Shown here: positions 52,898 to 62,234 of the stretch, one piece after another
Layout of the letters: each line of letters begins with the position of its first letter
Position numbering within the stretch: position 1 is the first letter of the stretch
DNA from: JAEUMY01 sp033764435
GTDB taxonomy: Bacteria; Pseudomonadota; Gammaproteobacteria; Burkholderiales; Usitatibacteraceae
Assembly: GCA_033764435.1 (NCBI GenBank)
Contig: JANRIX010000054.1
Span: 186,001 to 250,000, forward strand
Length of the DNA: 64,000 nt
Reading direction: 5' to 3'
Made by a program: the position numbers and the translations under genes
Notes under the pieces: model-generated
The model's input: the letters and a program-made list of their open reading frames with translations, nothing else
Databases searched by the model: none
Told to the model about the DNA's origin: nothing

Positions 52898-52906
52898 TGC
52901 TATACT
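52898..52906 (+). promoter_or_regulatory. Promoter of the rimP-nusA-infB operon
   Basis: Extended -10 element TGCTATACT. The -35 is weak (TTGCAT at 52876-52881, 19-bp spacer), which an extended -10 can offset. Confidence 0.6.
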
Positions 52907-52922
52907 TTCAATCTATTCAATG

Positions 52923-52946
52923 AAATGGGCCTTGTGCCCATTTTTT
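52923..52946 (+). terminator. Leader stem-loop/terminator upstream of rimP
   Basis: Stem ATGGGC (52925-52930) with GCCCAT (52936-52941), loop CTTGT, followed by a run of T. It lies immediately after the predicted transcription start and before ATG 52962, so it probably attenuates the operon. Confidence 0.7.
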
Positions 52947-52961
52947 ATTTGCGTTGTGCGC

Positions 52962-53411
52962 ATGAAAGTAACTGCTGAATCTTTGGGCCCTGTTCTAGCC
53001 GGATTGGGCTATGAATTGGTTGATCTCGAATGGGGTCAGCAGGGATTGTTGCGGCTGTTCATCGATCAGCCCAGCGGTATCAAGGTAGAGGACTGCGTTC
53101 GTGTCAGCAACCACCTCACGCGGTTGTTCGCAGTCGAAGGTTTTGACTACGAGCGCTTGGAGGTGTCCTCGCCGGGCCTTGACCGGCCTCTCAGGAACAT
53201 CGCTGACTTCAAGCGTTGGCTGGGTAGCCTTGCGAAGGTAAAGCTTGCGGTCACGGTCGGTGGAAGAAAGCGATTCACTGGGCGCATCGCCCGAATCATT
53301 GATGACGGGGGCTATGTGGTCTTTGTGGGCGTTGACCCACAAAACCCGGATGTTGAAGTCAAGTTGGCGATGGACCAGATTGAAAAGGCCCGGTTGGAGC
53401 CGGAGCTATAA
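52962..53411 (+). CDS. rimP: Ribosome maturation factor RimP
   Basis: A 149-residue protein needed for 30S subunit maturation. Blocks ESLGPVLAGLGYELVDLEWG, LRLFIDQPSGIKVEDC and EVSSPGLDRPLRN are characteristic. ATG 52962 starts just before the family's N-terminal helix. It opens the rimP-nusA-infB-rbfA-truB operon. Confidence 0.95.
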   Translation: MKVTAESLGPVLAGLGYELVDLEWGQQGLLRLFIDQPSGIKVEDCVRVSNHLTRLFAVEGFDYERLEVSSPGLDRPLRNIADFKRWLGSLAKVKLAVTVGGRKRFTGRIARIIDDGGYVVFVGVDPQNPDVEVKLAMDQIEKARLEPEL

Positions 53412-53434
53412 GTCATATATCGGAGACGCGGCAA

Positions 53435-54961
53435 ATGAGTAAGGAAATCCTGTTGCTGGTTGATGCGCTGGCGCGAGAGAAAAATGTGGCGCGTGAAGTG
53501 GTGTTCATCGCCCTTGAGCTGGCTCTTGCCCAGGCGACCAAGCGTCACATCGAGCAACAGCTGTCCGCTCAGGCGAATGCCCTGTTCAAGGACAAGATCG
53601 AAGTGGACGTGCGCGTCGAGGTCGACCGCAATTCTGGCGACTTCCAGGCTTACCGCCGATGGACCGTGGTGGAAGACAATGACCATGAGGAGCCAGCGAG
53701 CCAGATAGCGCTCACGGATGCGATGCTCATGGATCCCCCCTTGGGGCTTGGAGATGTCCAAGAAGAGCCGGTCGAGGGTGTCGACTTTGGGCGTATTGGC
53801 GCGCAGGCGGCCAAGCAGGTCATCCTGCAGAAAATCCGCGACGCCGAGCGCGAGCAGATCCTCACCGACTTTCTTGCACGTGACGAAGAACTGGTTACCG
53901 GAACGATCAAGCGGATTGAGCGCGGCGATGTCATTGTTGAGTCCGGCCGAATCGAGGCACGCATCCCTCGCGATCAGGTGATTCCCAAGGAGAACCTCCG
54001 GGTCGGCGACCGGGTGCGTGCGTTCCTGATGAAGATTGACCGAAACGCTCGCGGCCCGCAATTGATCCTGTCACGAGTCGCCCCGCAGTTCATAATGCGG
54101 CTTTTCGAATTGGAGGTGCCTGAAATTGAGGAGGGCATTCTCGAAATCAAATCAGCGGCACGTGATCCCGGGCTGAGGGCGAAAATCGCAGTCAAGTCGA
54201 ACGACCCGCGTGTTGACCCGGTCGGCACTTGCGTAGGCATGCGTGGATCACGCGTGCAGGCCGTCACCTCCGAGTTGGCGGGCGAACGTGTTGACATCAT
54301 TCTCTGGTCTGCGGATCCCGCCCAATTCGTCATCAATGCACTCGCGCCGGCCGAGGTCAGCTCGATCCTCGTGGACGAAGAAAAGCACTGCATGGATGTC
54401 GTGGTGGAGGAAGACCAACTGGCACAAGCCATTGGCAGACTCGGACAGAATGTGCGGCTGGCGTCTGAGCTCACCGGCTGGCAAATCAACATCATGACCC
54501 AGGAAGCGGCTGACCAGAAGCAATCCGCAGAAACGTCGACGATCCGCGCATTGTTCATGGAAAAGCTTGATGTTGATGAGGAAGTTGCAAATATCCTGAT
54601 CGAAGAGGGCTTCACCAATCTGGAGGCCGTCGCCTACGTGTCGTTGCAGGAAATGCTGGAGATCGAAGCCTTCGACGAGGATACGGTCAATGAACTGCGT
54701 CGCCGTGCACGCAATGCACTGCTCAACGCGGAGATTGCCAGCGAAGAAAAGATCGAGTCCGCAGCCACCGATTTGCTCAGCATGGAGGGCATGGACAGCC
54801 AGACCGCGAGGGCACTTGCGTCCAATGGTGTCAACACGATGGAAGATCTGGCGGATCTGGCAATCGATGAACTGGTAGACATGACCGGCATGGATGCCGA
54901 ACGCGCGAAAGCGCTCATCATGACGGCGCGAGCGCCTTGGTTTGCAGAGCAGTCTGCCTAG
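53435..54961 (+). CDS. nusA: Transcription termination/antitermination factor NusA
   Basis: A 508-residue RNA polymerase-binding protein. N-terminal domain residues 1-125; S1 domain near 135-200 (TGTIKRIERGDVIVESGRIE); two KH domains (GTCVGMRGSRVQAVTSELAG, GRLGQNVRLASELTGWQINI). C-terminal acidic repeats at 365-500 (LDVDEEVANILIEEGFTNLE) are of the type found in E. coli. GGAG precedes ATG 53435. Confidence 0.97.
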   Translation: MSKEILLLVDALAREKNVAREVVFIALELALAQATKRHIEQQLSAQANALFKDKIEVDVRVEVDRNSGDFQAYRRWTVVEDNDHEEPASQIALTDAMLMDPPLGLGDVQEEPVEGVDFGRIGAQAAKQVILQKIRDAEREQILTDFLARDEELVTGTIKRIERGDVIVESGRIEARIPRDQVIPKENLRVGDRVRAFLMKIDRNARGPQLILSRVAPQFIMRLFELEVPEIEEGILEIKSAARDPGLRAKIAVKSNDPRVDPVGTCVGMRGSRVQAVTSELAGERVDIILWSADPAQFVINALAPAEVSSILVDEEKHCMDVVVEEDQLAQAIGRLGQNVRLASELTGWQINIMTQEAADQKQSAETSTIRALFMEKLDVDEEVANILIEEGFTNLEAVAYVSLQEMLEIEAFDEDTVNELRRRARNALLNAEIASEEKIESAATDLLSMEGMDSQTARALASNGVNTMEDLADLAIDELVDMTGMDAERAKALIMTARAPWFAEQSA

Positions 54962-55027
54962 TTGACTCAAGGCGCCTGATCGCTGCAGCTTGAAGTAAAA
55001 CCCGAACAGATTCGGAAGCAAAGACGC

Positions 55028-57625
55028 ATGGCCCAATCCACAGTTGAACAATTCGCGCAGGAACTGAACAAGGACGTGACTGACCTGTTGGAACAGTTCA
55101 AGGCCGCAGGTGTCCGCAAGAAGGCGGCGGAAGACAAGGTCACCGAAGAGGACAAGACCAAGCTTCTGGAATATCTGCGTGAGCTGCATGGTCACAAGGA
55201 AGAGAAGAAAAAGATCACGCTGACTCGAAAGCAGACCACCGAGATCAAGAAGTCCGATGCGACCGGCAAGGCGCGAACCATTCAGGTCGAGGTCCGCAAA
55301 AAGCGCGTGTTCGTCAAGCGCGATGCTGCGGATGCGGTCGAGCCGGAGGTGCCGGAACCGGTAGCCGCTGCACCGGCCATTGATGCTGAGGAATTGGCCA
55401 AACGCGACGCCGAGGCCAAGCGTCAAGCTGAACTGATTGCCCGGCAGGCCGAAGAAGCCAAGTCAAAGACGACCAAGCGAGTCACCAAGACCAAGAAGGC
55501 TGAAGAAGCGCCCGTCGCGGAAGTCGGAGCCGAGGCGGCGCCTGCTGAGTTGCCGGAAGCCAAGCCGACCCAGACCGGTGATGTGCCCAAGACAGCAGGG
55601 GACGCAAAGACGGCTCCCGCACCCGCGTCCGAGGGGACGCTTCATCGGCCTGCGGCCAAGCTCGGTGACGCAAAGACCGACAAGAAGCCACCCAAGAAGC
55701 CAGTCAAGACGGCCAGCGCAGCATGGGCCGAAGAGAGCGCTCGCCGCCGTGCGATCAAGACACGCGGCGATGCAAGCGGCGGTCGGGAAGGCTGGCGCAG
55801 CCCGCGAGGGCGTGCCCGTCACGGGGATGACGAAGCCAGTTCTTCGTTTAGCGCACCGCTCGAACCGATTGTCCGTGAAGTTCTAGTGCCCGAGACCATC
55901 ACCGTGGGCGAACTCGCCCAGAAGATGGCGGTGAAGGCCGCAGAGGTTATCAAGGCGCTCATGAAGATGGGGAGCATGGTGACCATCAACCAGGTTCTCG
56001 ACCAGGACACGGCAATGATCGTTGTCGAGGAGATGGGTCATGTTGCGAAGCAGGCAAAAACGGATGATCCAGAATCGTTCCTCGAGGAAACGCAAGGTCA
56101 CGAGAGCGAGGCGATCGTCCGCCCGCCGGTGGTGACTGTGATGGGCCATGTGGATCATGGCAAGACGTCGCTGCTGGACAGTATTCGGCGCGCGCGGGTC
56201 GCATCCGGCGAAGCGGGAGGCATCACCCAGCATATTGGCGCCTACCATGTGGAGACGCCCAAAGGCGTGGTCACATTCCTGGATACACCCGGCCATGAGG
56301 CGTTCACTGCCATGCGCGCTCGCGGCTCACGCATCACGGACCTGGTGATTCTGGTTGTTGCAGCCGATGACGGTGTAATGCCGCAGACGGTTGAGGCCAT
56401 CTCGCATGCCAAGGCAGCCGGGGTGCCCCTCATCGTGGCATTGAACAAGATCGACAAGCCGGAAGCCAATCCTGATCGCGTCAAGCAGGAGCTTCTCAAG
56501 CATGAAGTGGTCGCTGAAGAGTATGGCGGCGACGCAATGTTTGTTGAGGTGTCTGCCAAGACTGGCAAGGGCATTGATGCACTTCTGGATGCGATTCTGC
56601 TGCAGGCGGAAGTGCTGGAATTGCGAGCGCCCCAGGACGCGCCCGCGAAAGGCGTCGTCATCGAGGCACGGCTCGACAAGGGGCGTGGCCCTGTTGCGAC
56701 TGTGCTGGTCAAGTCCGGCACGCTGAAAAAAGGCGACATCCTGCTGGCTGGTGCCGTGTTTGGTCGTGTGCGTGCCATGCTCGATGAAAATGGCAAGAAC
56801 GTGAACTCGGCGGGTGCCTCCATCCCGGTGGAGGTTCAGGGCTTGGCAGATGTGCCGAACGCCGGTGAAGATGTCATGGTGCTGAATGACGAGCGCAAGG
56901 CGAGGGAGATTGCACTGTTCCGCCAAGGCAAGTTCCGCGACGTGAAACTGGCGAAGCAGCATGCAGCCAAGCTGGAGAATGCGTTTGAGCAGATGACCGA
57001 AGGAGACGTGAAAAGCCTCGCGCTCATCATCAAGGCAGATGTGCAGGGCTCATATGAGGGCCTGGCACACGCGTTGGGCAAACTGTCGACTGACGAAGTC
57101 AAGGTCAATGTGGTTCACAGCGGCGTGGGCGGGATCACCGAATCCGATGTCAATCTCGCGCTGGCATCGAAGGCGGTGATCATCGGTTTCAACACCCGTG
57201 CCGATGCTGCCGCGCGCAAGCTCCTGGAAACTGCCGGCGTGCAAGTCCGCTACTACAACATCATCTATGAAGCGGTCGATGATGTGAAGGCGGCGCTGTC
57301 CGGCATGCTCTCACCCGAGAAAAAGGAAAGCATCCTGGGTCTCGTGGAAATTCGCAACGTATTCAAGATTTCCAAAGTGGGCACGGTCGCGGGCTGTTTT
57401 GTGCTGGATGGCATCGTCAAGCGCAGTTCCTCGATCAGGCTTGTCCGTGGCGGTGTCGTGCTGCACACCGGCGAATTGGACTCGTTGAAGCGTTTCAAGG
57501 ACGATGTTCGTGAAGTCAAGGCGGGTTTCGAGTGCGGTCTTTCGCTCAAGAACTACAACGACATCGAAGTGGGCGATCAGCTCGAAGTCTTCGAGGTTGT
57601 TGAAGTGGCCAGATCACTGGCCTGA
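55028..57625 (+). CDS. infB: Translation initiation factor IF-2
   Basis: An 865-residue GTPase that places initiator tRNA on the 30S subunit. Helical N-terminal domain (TVEQFAQELNKDVTDLLEQF), a charged Lys/Glu/Ala-rich linker to about residue 270, then G1 GHVDHGKTS near 373-381, G3 DTPGHEAF, G4 NKID, and the C-terminal beta barrels. Its stop overlaps the rbfA start (TGATG). Confidence 0.97.
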   Translation: MAQSTVEQFAQELNKDVTDLLEQFKAAGVRKKAAEDKVTEEDKTKLLEYLRELHGHKEEKKKITLTRKQTTEIKKSDATGKARTIQVEVRKKRVFVKRDAADAVEPEVPEPVAAAPAIDAEELAKRDAEAKRQAELIARQAEEAKSKTTKRVTKTKKAEEAPVAEVGAEAAPAELPEAKPTQTGDVPKTAGDAKTAPAPASEGTLHRPAAKLGDAKTDKKPPKKPVKTASAAWAEESARRRAIKTRGDASGGREGWRSPRGRARHGDDEASSSFSAPLEPIVREVLVPETITVGELAQKMAVKAAEVIKALMKMGSMVTINQVLDQDTAMIVVEEMGHVAKQAKTDDPESFLEETQGHESEAIVRPPVVTVMGHVDHGKTSLLDSIRRARVASGEAGGITQHIGAYHVETPKGVVTFLDTPGHEAFTAMRARGSRITDLVILVVAADDGVMPQTVEAISHAKAAGVPLIVALNKIDKPEANPDRVKQELLKHEVVAEEYGGDAMFVEVSAKTGKGIDALLDAILLQAEVLELRAPQDAPAKGVVIEARLDKGRGPVATVLVKSGTLKKGDILLAGAVFGRVRAMLDENGKNVNSAGASIPVEVQGLADVPNAGEDVMVLNDERKAREIALFRQGKFRDVKLAKQHAAKLENAFEQMTEGDVKSLALIIKADVQGSYEGLAHALGKLSTDEVKVNVVHSGVGGITESDVNLALASKAVIIGFNTRADAAARKLLETAGVQVRYYNIIYEAVDDVKAALSGMLSPEKKESILGLVEIRNVFKISKVGTVAGCFVLDGIVKRSSSIRLVRGGVVLHTGELDSLKRFKDDVREVKAGFECGLSLKNYNDIEVGDQLEVFEVVEVARSLA

Positions 57626-58017
57626 TGCCGCAAGCTGCCGTGCAGAGGAATCAGTCGCGCAACCGCCGGATCGCCGATCAGATTCAACGCGAGCTTTCAG
57701 AGTTGATCCGATTGGAGTTGCGCGATCCGCGGGTGAATATGGTCACGCTTACCGGCGTGGAAGTGGCCTCCGACAACTCTCACGCGAAGGTGTTCTTCAC
57801 GACGCTGGGCAATGACGCGCAGATCCAGTCATGTGCCCATGGACTTGGGCGAGCAGCCGGTTTCTTGCGCAGCCAGTTGGCGGCACGGTTGTCCATTCGC
57901 ACGGTACCCGTGTTGCACTTCGAATTCGACGCTTCCATCGATCGCGGCATGCGATTGTCGAAGTTGATTGACGAGGCGATCGCGGACGACGCCAAGCAAT
58001 CCGGCGAAGAAGGATGA
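57625..58017 (+). CDS. rbfA: 30S ribosome-binding factor RbfA
   Basis: A 130-residue KH-type protein for 16S rRNA maturation and cold adaptation. Blocks RIADQIQRELSELIRLELRD and VPVLHFEFDASIDRGMRLS are diagnostic. The start overlaps the infB stop by one base, and the end overlaps truB by ATGA. Confidence 0.95.
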   Translation: MPQAAVQRNQSRNRRIADQIQRELSELIRLELRDPRVNMVTLTGVEVASDNSHAKVFFTTLGNDAQIQSCAHGLGRAAGFLRSQLAARLSIRTVPVLHFEFDASIDRGMRLSKLIDEAIADDAKQSGEEG

Positions 58018-58925
58018 CCGGATTGGTCGACGGAGGTGTACTCCTGCTGGACAAGCCGGTGGGATGGACCTCCAATGCCGCCCTCGGTCGGGCGCGGCGA
58101 CTGTTGGGCGGGGTCAAGGCCGGCCACACCGGGACGCTTGATCCTTTCGCCAGCGGCCTGCTGCCTGTGACGGTAGGAGAGGCCGGTAAATTTTCCCGAT
58201 ATCTGCTTGATGCGGACAAGCGCTACGAGGCGCATTTGAAGCTGGGATTCATCTCGTCCACAGGCGATCCTGAGGGCGCCATCACAGCAACCGGCGGTTC
58301 GGTGCCGTCGAGCCGCACTGTGCTGGACCAGGTGCTGTTGGGATTCATGGGTGATCTAGACCAAATCCCGCCGATGCACTCCGCGCTGAAGCAGCAGGGT
58401 GTGCCGTTGTATGAACTCGCAAGAAAAGGGCTGGAAGTCCCAAGGGCGCCTCGACGCATTTGCATCCATACATTGGACGTACTGGCGTGGTCAGGCGGCG
58501 ATGAGCTCGTGATCGATGTGCGCTGCAGCAAGGGGACCTACATCAGGGTGTTGGCCGAAGACATTGGACGTGCGCTGGGTTGTGGGGCCTACCTGACGGA
58601 GCTGCGCCGCACCGAGGTGGGACCGATGAATATCAGCCAAGCCATTGAATTGTCAGACTTTGAGCAGTTGCAGCCTGGCGAAAGAACGCTCCGATTGTTG
58701 CCGCCAGCAACGCTGCTTGCAGCGCTGCCTCGAATCGAGATTGACGGCAAAACAGCCAGAGATCTGCTGAGTGGCAAACATCCGGGATTTGTCGGGAATG
58801 CGACCGGCGAGCTTCAAGCGTGGGCGGTGGAAGGCATCTTCATCGGTGTCGTGAGAGCAAGCGGTGACGGGCCCACTAAGCGGCTGGCGCCAGTGAGAAT
58901 GATGTCACCATCGGTATTGCCTTGA
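58014..58925 (+). CDS. truB: tRNA pseudouridine(55) synthase TruB
   Basis: A 303-residue enzyme that makes pseudouridine 55 in the T loop of tRNAs. Catalytic Asp43 lies in GHTGTLDPFASGLL; KRYEAHLKLG and GTYIRVLAEDIG follow. ATG 58014 overlaps the rbfA stop. Confidence 0.97.
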   Translation: MTGLVDGGVLLLDKPVGWTSNAALGRARRLLGGVKAGHTGTLDPFASGLLPVTVGEAGKFSRYLLDADKRYEAHLKLGFISSTGDPEGAITATGGSVPSSRTVLDQVLLGFMGDLDQIPPMHSALKQQGVPLYELARKGLEVPRAPRRICIHTLDVLAWSGGDELVIDVRCSKGTYIRVLAEDIGRALGCGAYLTELRRTEVGPMNISQAIELSDFEQLQPGERTLRLLPPATLLAALPRIEIDGKTARDLLSGKHPGFVGNATGELQAWAVEGIFIGVVRASGDGPTKRLAPVRMMSPSVLP

Positions 58926-58946
58926 GCGTTATTTCCGGGTTAAAAT
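58917..58946 (+). promoter_or_regulatory. Candidate rpsO promoter
   Basis: TTGCCT (58917-58922), 18-bp spacer, TAAAAT (58941-58946), just overlapping the truB stop and 51 bp upstream of the rpsO start. Confidence 0.5.
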
Positions 58947-58996
58947 CCGCGTTTGTCTGAATCGCGAACACGCTGAATTTATTGGGGTAATTTCAA

Positions 58997-59269
58997 ATGG
59001 CTTCCTCCACTGTCATCAACAAGGCCGAAATCGTCGGTCAATACCAGCGCGCCAAGAGCGACACCGGGTCTCCTGAAGTCCAGGTCGCCCTGATGACCGC
59101 GCGCATCAACATGCTCACCGAGCACTTCAAGGCTAACGTCAAGGATTTTCACAGCCGCCGCGGTTTGCTGCGTCTGGTCAGCCAGCGTCGCAGCATGCTG
59201 GACTACCTGAAGCGCACCAACGCCGACAGCTATCGCAAGCTGATCGACCGTCTCGGCCTTCGCAAGTAA
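58997..59269 (+). CDS. rpsO: 30S ribosomal protein S15
   Basis: A 90-residue primary 16S rRNA-binding protein of normal length. DTGSPEVQVALMTARINMLT and HSRRGLLRLVSQRRSMLDYL are its helices. It is flanked by its own promoter candidate and a strong terminator, and precedes pnp, as in many proteobacteria. Confidence 0.97.
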   Translation: MASSTVINKAEIVGQYQRAKSDTGSPEVQVALMTARINMLTEHFKANVKDFHSRRGLLRLVSQRRSMLDYLKRTNADSYRKLIDRLGLRK

Positions 59270-59285
59270 GCTGTACAGAACACAG

Positions 59286-59326
59286 GCCCCGCTGACACTC
59301 GGTTTCCGAAGTCAGCGGGGCTTTTT
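59286..59326 (+). terminator. Rho-independent terminator between rpsO and pnp
   Basis: An 11-bp stem (GCCCCGCTGAC at 59286-59296 with 59311-59321), an inner TCGG/CCGA helix in the loop, then TTTTTG. Confidence 0.88.
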
Positions 59327-59424
59327 GTTTTTCGGCCTTCGTTGCTGTTCATTCCCGTCAGGGAATTGGCGCGGTGACACGGCCGGTAGATTTCACCATA
59401 GAGACCAATCGAGGGAATTCCCAC

Positions 59425-61560
59425 ATGAAAGCAATTCAGAAAACATTCCAGTTCGGGCGTCACACCGTGACGCTGGAAACCGGCGAAATCGCCCGCCAGG
59501 CTGACGGCGCCGTGATGGTGACGATGGATGACACGGTGGTCTTGGTCACCTGTGTTGCGCGCAAGGATGTGAAGGCTGGCCAGGACTTTTTCCCGCTGAC
59601 GGTCGACTATCAGGAAAAGACCTTTGCGGCTGGCAAGATTCCGGGCGGCTTCTTCAAGCGTGAAGGCCGTCCCTCCGAGAAGGAAACGCTGACCTCCCGC
59701 CTGATTGACCGTCCCCTGCGTCCGCTCTTCCCGGATGGTCTCTACAACGAAGTGCAGGTCATCGCCACCGTTCTGTCCTGCAATCCTGAAGTGGATCCGG
59801 ACATTCCTGCGCTGATCGGTGCATCTGCTGCAGTGACCCTGTCAGGTGTGCCGTTTGATGGCCCGATTGGCGCAGCGCGCGTGGGCTATGCCAACGGTCA
59901 GTACATTCTCAACCCGACGAAGACGGAACTCGAGACCTCGGAGCTGGACCTGGTGGTTGCCGGCACCGAGACTGCAGTGCTGATGGTGGAATCCGAGGCC
60001 AAGCAACTGTCTGAAGACGTGATGTTGGGCGCCGTGGTCTTTGGCCATGAGCAGCAGCAGGCTGCGATCAAGGCCATCCTTGAGCTGGCCGATGAAGCGG
60101 GCAAGGATCCCTGGAATTGGGAGCCGCCGGCCCCTCCGCAGGCACTGATCGACAAGATCAACGAGATGGCTGCTGCCGACCTCAACGAAGCCTTCCGCAT
60201 CAAGTCCAAGGCAGTCCGCTCGGACAAGCTCGCAGAAATCAAGAAGCGCGTCGTCGATGCCCTGTGTACCGGAGAAGAGGGCGCTCCGGACAAGAACACG
60301 GTGAGCTCGCTGCTGTTCAACATCGAGTCGAAGATCGTTCGTGGCCAGATTCTCAACGGCGAACCGCGTATCGATGGTCGCGATACCCGCACCGTGCGTC
60401 CCATCGCCATTCGCACGTCGCTGCTGCCGCGTACCCACGGCTCGGTGCTCTTCACCCGTGGCGAGACACAATCGATTGCTGTCGCCACGCTGGGGACCAT
60501 GAAGGAGTCCCAGATCATTGATGCGCTGCAAGGCGAGTACACGGATCGCTTCATGCTGCACTACAACTTCCCGCCTTATTCCACGGGTGAAACGGGCCGT
60601 GTGGGCTCGCCCAAGCGTCGTGAGATCGGTCATGGCCGTCTGGCCAAGCGCGCCCTGGTCGCGGTTCTGCCGACGGAAGAGGAGTTTGGCTATTCGATGC
60701 GCGTCGTTTCCGAAATCACGGAATCCAATGGCTCGTCTTCGATGGCCTCCGTGTGCGGTGGCTGTCTTGCGCTGATGGACGCCGGTGTGCCGATCAAGGC
60801 GCATGTGGCCGGTGTGGCAATGGGCCTGATCAAGGAAGGCAACCGCTTCGCCGTGTTGACCGACATCCTGGGCGACGAAGATCATCTTGGCGACATGGAT
60901 TTCAAGGTGGCCGGGACGGAGAATGGTGTGACCGCCCTCCAGATGGACATCAAGATCACCGGTATCACAAAGGAAATCATGGATGTCGCGCTGCGCCAGG
61001 CCAAGGACGGCCGCATGCACATCCTCGGCCTCATGAAGCAGGCCATGCCGACGCCGCGTGGCGAACTGTCCCAGTTCGCGCCGCAGATCATCAAGATGAA
61101 GATCAACCCAGACAAGATCCGCGAAGTCATTGGCAAGGGTGGCAGTGTCATCCAGGCGCTGACGCGTGAGACCGGTACGCAGATCGACATTGATGACGAC
61201 GGCAACATCAGCATTGCCTGCGTCTCTGGCGAAGCGGGCGCAATGGCCAAGAAGCGTATCGAGGACATCGTGGCCGAAGTGGAAGTGGGCCGCGTTTACG
61301 AAGGTCCGGTCATCCGCCTGTTGGATTTCGGTGCGATCGTGCAGCTGTTGCCTGGCAAGGACGGTCTGCTGCATATCTCCCAGATCGCCCACGAGCGCGT
61401 CAATGCGGTCTCCGATCACCTGAAGGAAGGCCAGATCGTGAAGGTCAAGGTGCTGGAGGCCGACGACAAGGGACGTGTGCGCCTGTCTATGAAGGCGTTG
61501 CTGGATGCGCCCGCTCGGGCCGAGCGCAAGGAAGAGGCGCCGAGCGACAGCCAGGGCTGA
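59425..61560 (+). CDS. pnp: Polyribonucleotide nucleotidyltransferase (PNPase)
   Basis: A 711-residue phosphorolytic 3'-5' exoribonuclease of the degradosome. Two RNase PH domains (residues about 10-215 and 310-530; RPLRPLFPDGLYNEVQV and LPRTHGSVLFTRGETQ), a KH domain (NPDKIREVIGKGGSVIQAL) and an S1 domain (GRVYEGPVIRLLDFGAIVQL). ATG 59425 with GAGGGA upstream was preferred over an earlier in-frame ATG. Confidence 0.97.
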   Translation: MKAIQKTFQFGRHTVTLETGEIARQADGAVMVTMDDTVVLVTCVARKDVKAGQDFFPLTVDYQEKTFAAGKIPGGFFKREGRPSEKETLTSRLIDRPLRPLFPDGLYNEVQVIATVLSCNPEVDPDIPALIGASAAVTLSGVPFDGPIGAARVGYANGQYILNPTKTELETSELDLVVAGTETAVLMVESEAKQLSEDVMLGAVVFGHEQQQAAIKAILELADEAGKDPWNWEPPAPPQALIDKINEMAAADLNEAFRIKSKAVRSDKLAEIKKRVVDALCTGEEGAPDKNTVSSLLFNIESKIVRGQILNGEPRIDGRDTRTVRPIAIRTSLLPRTHGSVLFTRGETQSIAVATLGTMKESQIIDALQGEYTDRFMLHYNFPPYSTGETGRVGSPKRREIGHGRLAKRALVAVLPTEEEFGYSMRVVSEITESNGSSSMASVCGGCLALMDAGVPIKAHVAGVAMGLIKEGNRFAVLTDILGDEDHLGDMDFKVAGTENGVTALQMDIKITGITKEIMDVALRQAKDGRMHILGLMKQAMPTPRGELSQFAPQIIKMKINPDKIREVIGKGGSVIQALTRETGTQIDIDDDGNISIACVSGEAGAMAKKRIEDIVAEVEVGRVYEGPVIRLLDFGAIVQLLPGKDGLLHISQIAHERVNAVSDHLKEGQIVKVKVLEADDKGRVRLSMKALLDAPARAERKEEAPSDSQG

Positions 61561-61566
61561 TGCGGT

Positions 61567-61596
61567 TTGACCCCGTGGCGGCGCGGCGCGTACAAT
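61567..61596 (+). promoter_or_regulatory. Promoter of the tRNA cluster
   Basis: TTGACC (61567-61572), 18-bp spacer, TACAAT (61591-61596), about 40 bp upstream of tRNA-Pro. Confidence 0.75.
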
Positions 61597-61636
61597 GCGC
61601 GACTTGCTTCGCCCGGGTGAACCGGCGTGTATGCAT

Positions 61637-61713
61637 CGGGGCGTAGCGCAGCCCGGTAGCGCGCCTGCTTTGGGAGCAGGATGTCGTAGGTTCGAATCCT
61701 ATCGCCCCGACCA
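61637..61713 (+). tRNA. tRNA-Pro(TGG)
   Basis: Acceptor CGGGGCG pairs with CGCCCCG, the anticodon loop TTTGGGA gives TGG, the T-arm is GTAGGTTCGAATCCTAT and CCA is encoded. 77 nt. Confidence 0.97.
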
Positions 61714-61754
61714 GTTGCAGTGCTCGCCTGAAGGTTTGGCAAGCGGATTCGCAA

Positions 61755-61831
<77 letters not shown>

Positions 61832-61843
61832 GTTTCAAAGCCT

Positions 61844-61855
61844 GCGAATATTCGC
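61844..61855. repeat. GCGAATATTCGC palindrome, copy 22
   Basis: Perfect copy in the 45-bp spacer between tRNA-Arg and tRNA-His, so it is probably transcribed in the tRNA precursor. Confidence 0.95.
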
Positions 61856-61876
61856 AGTGATGTGTTGCAGATCAAT

Positions 61877-61952
61877 GGTGGCTATAGCTCAGCGGTAGAG
61901 TCCCGGATTGTGATTCCGGTTGTCGTGGGTTCGAATCCCATTAGCCACCCCA
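61877..61952 (+). tRNA. tRNA-His(GTG)
   Basis: Includes the His-specific G-1 (61877) opposite C73. Acceptor GTGGCTA with TAGCCAC, the anticodon loop TTGTGAT gives GTG, CCA is encoded at 61950-61952. 76 nt. Confidence 0.97.
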
Positions 61953-61955
61953 AAC

Positions 61956-61985
61956 AAAAAATCCGGCCTTGAGCCGGATTTTTTT
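61956..61985. terminator. Rho-independent terminator after the tRNA cluster
   Basis: Stem ATCCGGC/GCCGGAT (61961-61967, 61973-61979) with A-run before and T-run after, so it can act in both directions, also for the minus-strand gene at 62019. Confidence 0.9.
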
Positions 61986-62018
61986 GGGTGGCGGTGCCAC
62001 GCGGTGAGATCAGCTGAA

Positions 62019-62234
62019 TCACTTGCCAGTCAGCTTCACCAGCACAAAGGTTACAGCAACGGCACCGATGACAATCGCCACAATGCCAAGCGGAGTCTTG
62101 AGCCAAGACGCTTCGTCCTGCTTCGGCTCCGGCTTCTTCACGGTTGGTTGAGGAGACGGTTGAGGAGTTTCCGTTGCGCCTGCCTGCGGGCGCCGAATCA
62201 TGATGGTCTTGTTATGCTCTTGCTCGTCGCTCAT
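62019..62234 (-). CDS. Small tail-anchored membrane protein
   Basis: A 71-residue protein: a charged, Pro-rich cytoplasmic N-terminus (residues 1-45) and a single C-terminal helix (LGIVAIVIGAVAVTFVLVKL). I recognise no family. It lies between the tRNA cluster terminator and smpB, transcribed with smpB's strand. Confidence 0.6.
   Translation of the reverse strand: MSDEQEHNKTIMIRRPQAGATETPQPSPQPTVKKPEPKQDEASWLKTPLGIVAIVIGAVAVTFVLVKLTGK

Larger units (their letters stand above)
52592..52961. other. 370-bp divergent region between receptor 2 and rimP
   Basis: No gene is supported. It holds two inverted repeats upstream of the receptor and the promoter and leader hairpin of the rimP operon, each listed separately. 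Confidence 0.6.

Noticed and set aside
59842..61419. 525-codon minus-strand frame opposite pnp
   Set aside because: Composition and lack of motifs mark it as a shadow of PNPase codon bias.
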